From contig CAYUZU010000007.1 in the NCBI GenBank assembly GCA_964448675.1, positions 1 through 64,000 of the forward strand: a stretch of 64,000 nucleotides of DNA, in the 5' to 3' direction. Positions 1 through 7,803 of the stretch are shown piece after piece. Each line of letters starts with the position of its first letter. Position 1 is the stretch's first letter. The notes under the pieces were generated by a model that saw only the letters and a program-made list of their open reading frames with translations, was not told the origin of the DNA and searched no databases. Made by a program: the position numbers and the translations under genes. Origin of the DNA: CAYUZU01 sp964448675 (lineage in GTDB: Bacteria; Planctomycetota; Phycisphaerae; UBA1845; Fen-1342).

Positions 1-976
1 CAGTTAGACCACACGAAGGCCGCTTTTTCAATCCACCGTGAATAATCCGGGCTAACAGCGCCTGGAGGGCCTGCTCTGCCGTCCGCTGGGGCTCCCAACC
101 TAACTCACTCTTGAGCTTGGAGTTATCACCGCACAGGCAGCTTAGAATCGGTCCGGAGGCCTCGTCGCTGACGTCGCCGAGCTGAAGCGTGCCCGCCTGG
201 CCGTTGGTCATGGCCTGGATCCACTCGCGGCAGGTGCGCGCCTCGCCCGAGCAGATGTTGTAGGCCTCGTTGGGGCGCCCATCCTGCAGCAGCCGCTCGT
301 ACGCCGTGACCACGTCATCCACGTGCAGCAGATCACGCTTCGAGTCGAGATCCGGCAGGCGCAGCACCCGGCCGTCGGTGTGACCGTCCCACTCGGTAAT
401 CTGGCGGGCGGCGGCGGCGAAGTAGAATCGATCCGACTGTCCGGGGCCCGTGTAGTGGAACGGGCGGGCGATGGTGATATCGAGGTGATAATCGCGGTAG
501 AAGGTCCGCGCGATGCTCTCAGCGGTGGCCTTGAGCGAGCCGAACGTCGTCACCGGGTGCAGCGGGGTCGACTCCGCGAGGGGGGCGCCGTCGGCGCCGG
601 CATCGCCGTAGACGTCGCAAGCGCTTGCCAGAACGACCTTTGCGCGCGGCGCGACGCGTCGGACCGCATCGAGCACGTTGGCCCACGAGCTGTCGATCGC
701 CTGGTAGGCCTCGAGCGGCTCATCGCTGGCATCGCTGGGACGCGAGACGCCCGCGAGGTGTACGACGGCATCGGGGCGGACACTGGCGATGGCCCGGGCG
801 ACGTTGATCGGGTCGGTGACGTCGCAAACGAGGGATTTGAGGCCCTGGCGCTCGTAGAGCAGTTTTCGTGCGCGATTCCGGACGCCCGCGACGACGTCGT
901 AGTGGTGCTCGTGCAGGTACTGCAGCAGACGGCTTCCCGCGAAGCCCCCCGCGCCTGTGATGAATACTGTTTTCAC
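1..976 (-). CDS. NAD(P)-dependent epimerase/dehydratase (extended SDR), 3' end off window
   Basis: This is a nucleotide-sugar epimerase/dehydratase-family protein of at least 325 residues; the frame is still open at base 1. The Rossmann loop ITGAGGFAG lies at the N-terminus, and the GTG start at 976 is set by AGGAGG seven bases upstream. A VCDVTDP strand and VVHLAGVSRP follow as in UDP-glucose 4-epimerase or GDP-6-deoxymannose reductase relatives. The catalytic sites look altered: the YxxxK motif reads FGSLK (Phe145, Lys149), and the usual Ser/Thr before VYG reads Ala119 in ASACDVYG. The family is clear, but substrate is unknown and classical SDR activity is doubtful. It is transcribed divergently from frr. 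Confidence 0.8.
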   Translation of the reverse strand, partial: MKTVFITGAGGFAGSRLLQYLHEHHYDVVAGVRNRARKLLYERQGLKSLVCDVTDPINVARAIASVRPDAVVHLAGVSRPSDASDEPLEAYQAIDSSWANVLDAVRRVAPRAKVVLASACDVYGDAGADGAPLAESTPLHPVTTFGSLKATAESIARTFYRDYHLDITIARPFHYTGPGQSDRFYFAAAARQITEWDGHTDGRVLRLPDLDSKRDLLHVDDVVTAYERLLQDGRPNEAYNICSGEARTCREWIQAMTNGQAGTLQLGDVSDEASGPILSCLCGDNSKLKSELGWEPQRTAEQALQALLARIIHGGLKKRPSCGLT

Positions 977-1257
977 CGGCCATCCTCCTTCGTGGGGCGG
1001 AGATTCAGGAGTCGATCCTCCCTCGCGACGGCATTGGGGAAAACCCGTAGTCCGTCACGCCAGTGGTACTATCGGCAGCTTGTTGCGAGACATTTGGCCC
1101 GAGAATCTCCCCACGGATGGGATTCCAGTACCGATTGGTCGTTCGGGAGGCGGATCGCGACGCCCGCCGGCGGCGCGCCCTCCGCTTGAGCCACCCACCG
1201 CGGGCGATTATCCTCTCGCGCTTACCGCGACGTGGTCGACATGCAGGAGGCGCCGAG

Positions 1258-1824
1258 ATGGCCGTTGATGACGTACTGCTGAGCAGTGAAGAACAGATGG
1301 AGAAGGCGCTCGATTTCCTCAAGCAGGAATTGCGCGCCGTCCGCAGCGGCCGGGCGACCCCCGGGCTGGTCGACGGGGTCAAGGTTGACGTCGAATCCTA
1401 CGGGTCGACCATGTCGCTGAAGGAGCTGGCCAACGTCGCCGTGGCCGAGGGCAACACCATCGTCATCAAGCCGTTCGACCCCGGCACGATCAAGGACATT
1501 CAAAGGGCGATCGAGAAGAGCGAACTCGGCATCAACCCCCAAAGCGACGGCAAGATGATCCGCCTGCCGGTGCCCGCACTGTCGACCGAGCGACGCAATC
1601 AGCTCGTCCAGCGGGTCAAGCAGCTTGGCGAGCAGCAGAAGGTCGCGATCCGCAACGCCCGCCGCGACGCCAACAAGGCGATCGAGGCCGAGAAGAAGGC
1701 CAAGACGATCACCGAAGACGACGAATCGAAAGCCCAGGACGAGATTCAGAAGGCCACCGACAAGTACTGCAAGCAGGTCGACGACATGGTCGAGGACAAG
1801 TCCAAGGAGATCATGGAGGTCTGA
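1258..1824 (+). CDS. frr: Ribosome recycling factor
   Basis: Ribosome recycling factor, 188 residues against about 185 in the family. With EF-G it splits post-termination ribosomes in the cytoplasm. The three-helix bundle is recognisable: MEKALDFLKQELRAVRSGRA at the start, the NPQSDGKMIRLPVPALSTER segment in the middle, and the charged C-terminal helix ending near MVEDKSKEIMEV. The start is the ATG preceded by AGGAGG at about 1245-1250, seven bases upstream; an upstream in-frame extension is possible but does not look like protein. It stands alone here (pyrH and tsf are not adjacent) and converges on murA with a 99-base gap. Confidence 0.97.
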   Translation: MAVDDVLLSSEEQMEKALDFLKQELRAVRSGRATPGLVDGVKVDVESYGSTMSLKELANVAVAEGNTIVIKPFDPGTIKDIQRAIEKSELGINPQSDGKMIRLPVPALSTERRNQLVQRVKQLGEQQKVAIRNARRDANKAIEAEKKAKTITEDDESKAQDEIQKATDKYCKQVDDMVEDKSKEIMEV

Positions 1825-1923
1825 CCCGCAGCGAGGGGAGAACACCACCTCCGCAGTGGCGCCGCAGCGCATTAACGCGCCGGCGTGAGCAAGCCCCCAT
1901 CAACCAGAGCGTTACAGACCGCG

Positions 1924-3207
1924 TTACGGCTCGTCACCCTCGGCGCGCTGGATGTCCGCGCCGAGCGTGCGCAGCTTGTCGTCGAACTGGTGGTAGCCAC
2001 GATCGAGATGGTAGATGCGGTGCACGCGCGTCGTGCCCCGGGCGGCCAGCCCCGCCAGCACCAGCGCCGCTGACGCCCGCAAATCGGACGCCATCACCGG
2101 TGCGCCGACGAGCCGCTTCACACCTTCGACGATGACGGTGGGGCCTTCCTTGCGCAGGTGGGCCCCCATGCGATTGAGCTCGGCCACGTGCAGGAAGCGA
2201 TCGGGGAAGATCTTCTCGGTGACGATGCTGTTGCCGTCGGCCAGGCACAGCAGCGTCATGATCTGCGCCTGCAGGTCGGTCGGAAAGCCCGGGAAGGGCT
2301 GCGTCGTGACATCCACCGGCTCGAGCCGGCGGGCAGACGAGATGGTTGCTCCGCCGTTGCGCCCCTTCTCGACATTCACGCCGACGGCTGCGATGCGATC
2401 GACGAACGCCATCAGGTGATCGAGGCGGGCGTTTTCGAGCGTGATCTCGCCATTGGTGATGGCGGCGGCGATCATCAGCGTGCCGGCTTCGATACGGTCG
2501 GGGATGACGCCGTGCTCACAGCCGTGCAGCTCGCGCACGCCCTCGACGACGATCCGCGGCGTGCCATGCCCGGTGATCGATGCGCCGCACCTGTTCAGGA
2601 AACTCGCCAGGTCGACGATTTCCGGCTCGCACGCCGCCATTTCGAGCACGGTGGTGCCTTCGGCGAGGGTGGCGGCCATCATGGCATTGGCGGTGCCCAG
2701 CACGGTCGAGCCGAACGGGCCGCCCAGGAACATCTCCTTGCCGCGCAGCTTCTTGCACTTGGCGACGATATCGCCGGTGACCAGGTCGATATCGGCGCCG
2801 AGCTGCTGCATGGCGCGCAGGTGCAGGTTGACGGGGCGGTCGCCGATGGCGCAGCCGCCGGGCATCGAGACCTGCGCCTGGCGGCGCTTGGCGAGCAGCG
2901 GGCCGAGGACGCAGATCGACGCGCGCATCTTGCGGACGATGTCGTACTCGGCCTTGCAGTTCATCTCGTCGCGGGCGTTGAGCCGCAGCGCACCGTCCTT
3001 GTCGCGCTGCACATCCACACCCAGCTTCTGCAGTAGCTCGCCCAGAAACCGGACATCGCTGACGTCGGGCACGTCACGCAGCACGACCTCACCTTCGCAG
3101 AGGATCGACGCCGCCATGATCGGCAGCGCGGCGTTCTTGGCGCCGCTGAGCCGCACCTTGCCTCGCAGCCGCGTGCCACCCACGATCTCGAAATACGGTA
3201 GACCCAC
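1924..3207 (-). CDS. murA: UDP-N-acetylglucosamine 1-carboxyvinyltransferase (MurA)
   Basis: MurA transfers enolpyruvate from PEP to UDP-GlcNAc, the first committed step of peptidoglycan synthesis. The protein has 427 residues, a normal length. The N-terminal LSGAKNAALPIMAA binds substrate, and the catalytic cysteine is present in MPGGCAIGDRPVNLHL, so the fosfomycin-sensitive Cys form is predicted. The start is GTG at 3207 with GGAG six to seven bases upstream. prmC ends 11 bases upstream on the same strand, so the two are probably co-transcribed. A full MurA fits the current view that planctomycetes do make peptidoglycan. Confidence 0.96.
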   Translation of the reverse strand: MGLPYFEIVGGTRLRGKVRLSGAKNAALPIMAASILCEGEVVLRDVPDVSDVRFLGELLQKLGVDVQRDKDGALRLNARDEMNCKAEYDIVRKMRASICVLGPLLAKRRQAQVSMPGGCAIGDRPVNLHLRAMQQLGADIDLVTGDIVAKCKKLRGKEMFLGGPFGSTVLGTANAMMAATLAEGTTVLEMAACEPEIVDLASFLNRCGASITGHGTPRIVVEGVRELHGCEHGVIPDRIEAGTLMIAAAITNGEITLENARLDHLMAFVDRIAAVGVNVEKGRNGGATISSARRLEPVDVTTQPFPGFPTDLQAQIMTLLCLADGNSIVTEKIFPDRFLHVAELNRMGAHLRKEGPTVIVEGVKRLVGAPVMASDLRASAALVLAGLAARGTTRVHRIYHLDRGYHQFDDKLRTLGADIQRAEGDEP

Positions 3208-3218
3208 GTTTCGCTCCT

Positions 3219-4127
3219 TCAGGCAACCTGGACGTTCTCTGCCGCGCGGCGCCGCACGTGCAACACGCGCTCGTGCCCCGCCGCGTCGCGATAGGTCACG
3301 GCGTCCTGCCAGACCCGCTCATCCAGCAACCCGCGTACGGCCTCGGCCTGGTCGTACGCCATCTCCACCAGCAAGTGCCCGCCGGCGCGCAAGTGGGCCG
3401 GCGCGTCCGCCAGCAGGCGGCGCATCACGTCGAGCCCGTCGCGGCCCGCGAACAGGGCCGTGTGCGGCTCATGCTCGCGCACGCTGTCCTCGATCGGGGC
3501 GTTCTCGGTCGCGACGTACGGCGGGTTGCAGACGATCACGTCGAACAACCGCGGCCCGTCGACATTCCACGGGGCGAACAGGTCACCGGCGCGGAACTCG
3601 ATCCGCGGGGCCACGTCGTGCCGCGCCGCGTTCTGCTGCGCCACCGCCAGCGCCACCTCAGAGAGATCGCTCGCGCCGACCTGGACCTGCGGCAGGTGAC
3701 GTGCCAGCGCGACAGCCAGGCAGCCGCTGCCGGTGCCCAGGTCGAGCAGCGACTTCACCGCGTCCGGGTCCTTCCGAACCAGGCTGATGGTGCGCTCGAC
3801 CAGGATCTCGCTCTCGGGGCGGGGGATCAGCACGTCCGGCGTGACGGCAAACGACAGCGAGAAGAACTCCTTGCTGCCCGTCAGGTGGGCGATCGGGTGC
3901 CCTTCGCCGGCTTGCCGCACGAGCTCGCGGAAACGATCGAGCACCTCGCGGCCGGGCGCCTGGTCGTGCTGCGTGTAGAGCCGCAGCCGCTCGGTGTCCA
4001 TGGCGTGGGCCAGGAGGATCTCGGCGCAGAGGCGGGCGGACTCGACCGCGTGCCGTTGCAGGTAGTCCTGCGTCCAGTCCAGCAGACGCGCGATAGTCCA
4101 GGGGGCGTCGTTCTCGGCGGCACTCAT
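3219..4127 (-). CDS. prmC: Peptide chain release factor N5-glutamine methyltransferase (PrmC)
   Basis: PrmC methylates the glutamine of the GGQ loop of release factors RF1 and RF2 using SAM. The protein has 302 residues from the chosen start. An N-terminal helical domain is followed by the SAM loop LDLGTGSGCLAVAL and the signature NPPY (VIVCNPPYVATEN) that holds the target glutamine. Two ATGs compete, at 4136 and 4127. I chose 4127 because an extended -10 (TGCTATCAT) covers the first ATG and ends seven bases before the second, implying a leaderless message. prfA is not adjacent; murA follows. Confidence 0.93.
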   Translation of the reverse strand: MSAAENDAPWTIARLLDWTQDYLQRHAVESARLCAEILLAHAMDTERLRLYTQHDQAPGREVLDRFRELVRQAGEGHPIAHLTGSKEFFSLSFAVTPDVLIPRPESEILVERTISLVRKDPDAVKSLLDLGTGSGCLAVALARHLPQVQVGASDLSEVALAVAQQNAARHDVAPRIEFRAGDLFAPWNVDGPRLFDVIVCNPPYVATENAPIEDSVREHEPHTALFAGRDGLDVMRRLLADAPAHLRAGGHLLVEMAYDQAEAVRGLLDERVWQDAVTYRDAAGHERVLHVRRRAAENVQVA

Positions 4128-4134
4128 GGGCGTC

Positions 4135-4143
4135 ATGATAGCA
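4135..4143 (-). promoter_or_regulatory. Extended -10 of prmC, probably leaderless
   Basis: TGCTATCAT read on the minus strand, with the TATCAT hexamer ending seven bases before the ATG at 4127. There is no Shine-Dalgarno sequence. Confidence 0.5.
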
Positions 4144-4181
4144 GACGTACGGGACACTGACGAGGCACGCCGCCGCCGGGG

Positions 4182-4187
4182 TATACT
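4182..4187 (+). promoter_or_regulatory. -10 box, probably leaderless, for the DUF4159 gene
   Basis: TATACT followed by seven bases and then ATG at 4195. There is no ribosome-binding site in the gap, so the message probably begins at or next to the start codon. It lies back to back with the prmC promoter. Confidence 0.5.
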
Positions 4188-4194
4188 GCGCACC

Positions 4195-6417
4195 ATGCCT
4201 TCGTGGCGGATCATGATGATGCACGCTTGTGCGGCGCTGGTCGCGGGCTGGGCCGTCGTGGCAGCCGCGCCGGTGGCCGACGTGAGCGGCGCCCAGGTGA
4301 AGCGGGCCGTGCAGCGCGGGGGGCAGGCCATTCGCGCCAACCAGCGCCCGGACGGCACCTGGACCGAGCAGCACTACCCCGGCGGCGTCACGTGCCTGGC
4401 GGTATTCACGTTGCTGCAGGCGGGCGACAGTGGTGACGAGCCACACATCGAGGCCGCGATTCGGAAGATCCGCGTGCTGCCGCACCTGCACACGTACGTC
4501 GTCAGCCTCAAGATCATGGTTCTGGCGGCGGCGGACGCGGAGGCGTACCACGACGACATCGTCGAGGCGGCGCGCTGGCTGGTCATGGCGCAGAACCGCA
4601 GCGGATTGTGGGGCTATTCGGAAGTCGGCAACCGCTTCGATCATTCGAATTCGCAGTTCGCCCTGCTCGGCCTGCACGCGGCCGCCCAGGCCGGCGTCCG
4701 CGTCCCCGAAGAGACGTGGCGCCGCGCCCAGACCGCGCTGCTTCGCAACCAGAACGCCGACGGGGGCTGGGCGTATCAGAGTTCGGGCAACAGCTACGGC
4801 AGCATGACGGCCGCCGGCGTGGCCGACCTGGTGATCCTGGGTGGTCGCCTGCGGCAACTGGCCCGGCCGGATCCGGAGAACTGGCCGCCGCCGAAGTGCG
4901 GCCAGTATCGCATCAATCGCCCGCTGGCGCGCGGGTTGAGCTGGCTGAGCCAGCAGTTTCGCGCGGGGACGAATCCGGGCCGCGGGGATTACCTGTATTA
5001 CTGGCTGTATGCGGCCGAGCGGGCGGGGATCCTGTCCGGGCAGCGGTTCTTCGGCACGCACGACTGGTATCGGGCAGGGGCGAGCGTGCTGGTCAAGACG
5101 CAGGACGAGCGCGGCATGTGGCGTGGCAGCGTCATCGACACGTGCTTCGCGGTGCTCTTTCTGGCGAAGGGGCACAAGTCGCTGCTGATCCAGAAGCTGC
5201 AATGGTCGGCGGATGATCGCTGGTCGCCGGTGCGCTACGAGCTCGATCATCTGGTGTCGCGCATCGGAGACCAGCTCGGCGAGCCGGTGACATGGCAGTC
5301 CGTGCCGCTCGATGCGCCGGTCGAGGAGTGGCTCGCAGCGCCGCTGCTGCAGATCCAGGGCTACGACTTCCCCGACTTCAATGAAGAGCAGCGCGACAAG
5401 CTGCGGCGTTACGTCGACCAGGGCGGGACGATCTTCGCCGACGCGTGCTGTGGCCGGCCCGAGTTCAAGCGTGGCTTCGAGCGTTTCGTGTCGGCGGTGT
5501 TTCCCGAGGTGCCGCTGCGTGAGTTGGGGCCCGAGCACGCGCTCTACCGCGTCGTGCACGAGGTCGAGCCGTACGGGCTCATGGGCGTCGACTATGGCTG
5601 CCGGACGAGCGTGATCTTCAGCCCACGCGACCTGTCGTGCTTGTGGGAGGTGGCCGAAGTGCCGCAGCTCAGCGAGATGGCGTTCGAGCTCGGCACCAAC
5701 ATCGCGGCGTACGCGGTCGGGCGGCGGCCCTTGCGCGATCGGCTTGATGTCGTGGTGCTGCCCAAGGACGAGCCGGACGCGGCGCAGGCGGGCCCGCCGG
5801 CGCAGGACGCGCTGCGGCTGGCGCAGGTCGTGTATGAGGGTGACTGGCGGCCCTTCCCGCAGGCGCTGGTGGGGCTGGCGGATTTCCTGCGGCGCGAGCT
5901 GGCGATGGACGTGGTCCCGCAATACCAGCAGGTGCGGTTGACCGATGCAGCGCTGCGCACGTGCCCGATCCTGTGGCTGGCGGGCCACTTCGAGTTCCGG
6001 CTGTCGCCGGCGGAGGTGCGGGCGCTGCGCGAGCATCTCGACCGCGGCGGTTTTCTGATCGGCGACGCGTGCTGCGGCACCGAGCCGTTCGGCACCGCGT
6101 TTCGGGGGCTGGTGGGGCAGTTGTATCCGGGTGGTCAACTGGAAAAGTTGCCGCCGGATCATCCGATCTTTGTCGGGGCGCCGGGCTTCAACGTGACGCG
6201 CGTGTCGTATTCGCCGGACGTGGCGCGGGCCAAGCCGAACCTGAACACGCCGGAAGTTTGGGGTCTGGCGCACGAGGGTCGGCTGGTGGTGGTGTACAGC
6301 CCGTACAGCCTGAGCTGTGGGCTGAGCGGGCCGACGTTCGAGGGCTGCTGGGGACTCGAGAGTCGGGACGCGCGTCGGCTGGCGGCGAACATCGTGCTGT
6401 ATGCGCTGACGCATTGA
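4195..6417 (+). CDS. Exported alpha-toroid protein with two tandem DUF4159 domains
   Basis: A 740-residue protein with an N-terminal signal-like helix (ACAALVAGWAVVAAAPVADV). Residues about 30-330 form a prenyltransferase/squalene-cyclase-like alpha-alpha toroid with repeated QW-type turns: NQRPDGTW, QNRSGLWGYS, QNADGGWAYQ and QDERGMWRGS. Two DUF4159-like domains follow, at about 380-550 and 590-740. Each has a helix then GGTIFADACCG or GGFLIGDACCG (Cys pairs near residues 416 and 624), and a late strand before the last helix (VIFSPRDLSCLWE; VVYSPYSLSCGLS). DUF4159 folds resemble glutamine amidotransferase-like domains, and the function is unknown. Cyclase activity is not implied, since no DxDD motif was seen. 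It converges on the phosphatase gene. Confidence 0.75.
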   Translation: MPSWRIMMMHACAALVAGWAVVAAAPVADVSGAQVKRAVQRGGQAIRANQRPDGTWTEQHYPGGVTCLAVFTLLQAGDSGDEPHIEAAIRKIRVLPHLHTYVVSLKIMVLAAADAEAYHDDIVEAARWLVMAQNRSGLWGYSEVGNRFDHSNSQFALLGLHAAAQAGVRVPEETWRRAQTALLRNQNADGGWAYQSSGNSYGSMTAAGVADLVILGGRLRQLARPDPENWPPPKCGQYRINRPLARGLSWLSQQFRAGTNPGRGDYLYYWLYAAERAGILSGQRFFGTHDWYRAGASVLVKTQDERGMWRGSVIDTCFAVLFLAKGHKSLLIQKLQWSADDRWSPVRYELDHLVSRIGDQLGEPVTWQSVPLDAPVEEWLAAPLLQIQGYDFPDFNEEQRDKLRRYVDQGGTIFADACCGRPEFKRGFERFVSAVFPEVPLRELGPEHALYRVVHEVEPYGLMGVDYGCRTSVIFSPRDLSCLWEVAEVPQLSEMAFELGTNIAAYAVGRRPLRDRLDVVVLPKDEPDAAQAGPPAQDALRLAQVVYEGDWRPFPQALVGLADFLRRELAMDVVPQYQQVRLTDAALRTCPILWLAGHFEFRLSPAEVRALREHLDRGGFLIGDACCGTEPFGTAFRGLVGQLYPGGQLEKLPPDHPIFVGAPGFNVTRVSYSPDVARAKPNLNTPEVWGLAHEGRLVVVYSPYSLSCGLSGPTFEGCWGLESRDARRLAANIVLYALTH

Positions 6418-6447
6418 CGGCTCGCGAAGCGCGGGGACCGGAGGCTG

Positions 6448-6492
6448 GCCCGCATCCGGGCGCCGCCGCGCCTGCACGCCCGGATGGCGGGC
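6448..6492. terminator. Bidirectional terminator hairpin
   Basis: Arms 6448-6462 and 6477-6492 pair over 15 bp with one bulged base around a 14-base loop, exactly between two convergent stop codons. No T-run is seen. Confidence 0.6.
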
Positions 6493-6493
6493 A

Positions 6494-7750
6494 CTATGAC
6501 GCGCTGTCCGGGTGGCGGCGGATGAGCACGGCGGTCAGGTCGTCGTGCTGCGGCGCGCCTTCGGTGAAGCGGCGGATCTCGTCGTGCAGCGTTTCGATCA
6601 GCGTGTCGAGGGAATTGTCGATGTTCGCCCGCACCACGTCGACCACGCGTTGCTCGCCGAACTCTTCGCCGGCGGGGTTGGCAGCCTCGTAGAACCCGTC
6701 GGTGAGCAACACCAGCAGCGCGCCCGGCGCGAACGTAAACCGCGGTGCTTCGCCGTCGAAGTCCTCCACAATCCCGAACGGCATGCCGCTGGCGTTGCGT
6801 CGCTCCACACCGTCGGGCGCAAGCAGCAGCAGCGGGCCCTGTCCCGCGGCGACATAGTCCAGGCGGTGCGCCTGCGGATCGAGCACGCCGATGAGGGCGG
6901 TTACGAAGCGGTCGTCGGTGAGGTCGTGCTGCAATACGTCGTTCACCTGGTGCGCAACGTCGGACAGCGACGGGGTGATCGCCAGGAGCCCGCGCGTCAG
7001 CGAGCGACACTGTGCAATGACCAGGGCCGCGTGAATCCCGTGCCCGGTCGCGTCCGCCAGGACGATGCCAAGCCGATCATCGTCCAGCTCGACGAAGTCG
7101 TAGCAGTCGCCGCCGGTTTCGTCCGCCGAGCGATTCCATCCCGCGACGTCGTAGCCGGCGATGGTCGGGTTGCGCTTGGGCAGGGCCGCCTGCTGGATGC
7201 GGCGGGCCAGCTCGAGATCGCGGGCCATGCGTTGCTTCTGGGCGTATTCGTCGAGCAGTCGCTGGCGGTGCACGGCGACGCCGGCTTGCGCGCTCAGCAC
7301 GCGGGCCAGCTCTTCGTCGGTCTCGTCAAACGATCCGCCGCGCTTGTTGAGGGCCTGCAGGACGCCCATCAACTCGCCGGCGAGGTTCTCCAGGGGAAAG
7401 GTCAGCAGGTTGCGCGTGCGAAAGCCGGTGGCCCGATCGACTTCGCGATTGAACCGCTCGTCGGCGTAGGCGTCGGGCACGTTGATGACACCGCGCTCGC
7501 GCGCCGCAGCCCCCGCGATGCCGCGGTCGGCCGAGAAACGAATGTCGTCGGCGTCGGTCGCGACGCGGCTGTGGAACTCGTTCGTTTCGGCGTCGTAGAG
7601 GAAGACCGTGGCCCGCTCGCAGTCCAGCACCTCACACGTTGCTTCGACGATGGTGCGCAGCAACGTGTCAAAGTCGGTCGTGCCGGCCATGTCGCGCGTA
7701 ATCGCCAACAGCCGCCGCAATACCGCAGTCTGGTCACCCGCAACACCCAT
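6494..7750 (-). CDS. GAF domain-PP2C (RsbU/SpoIIE-type) serine phosphatase
   Basis: A cytoplasmic signalling phosphatase of 418 residues. A GAF domain covers about 25-165 (VLDCERATVFLYD, FPLENLAGELMGVLQALNK), followed by a short helical linker (LARRIQQAALP) typical of RsbU-like proteins, and a PP2C/SpoIIE domain. The metal-binding aspartates appear in GGDCYDF, in VLADATGHGIHAA and in LLTDGFYEA, with HDDLTAVLIR at the end. Such enzymes dephosphorylate anti-sigma-factor antagonists. No anti-sigma gene is adjacent, so the partner is unknown. It follows the helicase gene after 53 bases. TACGCT lies nine bases before the ATG and may be its -10. Confidence 0.88.
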   Translation of the reverse strand: MGVAGDQTAVLRRLLAITRDMAGTTDFDTLLRTIVEATCEVLDCERATVFLYDAETNEFHSRVATDADDIRFSADRGIAGAAARERGVINVPDAYADERFNREVDRATGFRTRNLLTFPLENLAGELMGVLQALNKRGGSFDETDEELARVLSAQAGVAVHRQRLLDEYAQKQRMARDLELARRIQQAALPKRNPTIAGYDVAGWNRSADETGGDCYDFVELDDDRLGIVLADATGHGIHAALVIAQCRSLTRGLLAITPSLSDVAHQVNDVLQHDLTDDRFVTALIGVLDPQAHRLDYVAAGQGPLLLLAPDGVERRNASGMPFGIVEDFDGEAPRFTFAPGALLVLLTDGFYEAANPAGEEFGEQRVVDVVRANIDNSLDTLIETLHDEIRRFTEGAPQHDDLTAVLIRRHPDSAS

Positions 7751-7803
7751 GATGCTGATAGCGTAGGTCGCTCACACGCTGCTGGCAACGCGCCGTGCGC
7801 GCG

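Noticed and set aside
3658..6477. A 939-codon open frame on the minus strand opposite the DUF4159 gene
   Set aside because: Arg/Pro/His-rich, no recognisable motif, and fully antisense to a convincing gene; a by-product of high third-position GC.
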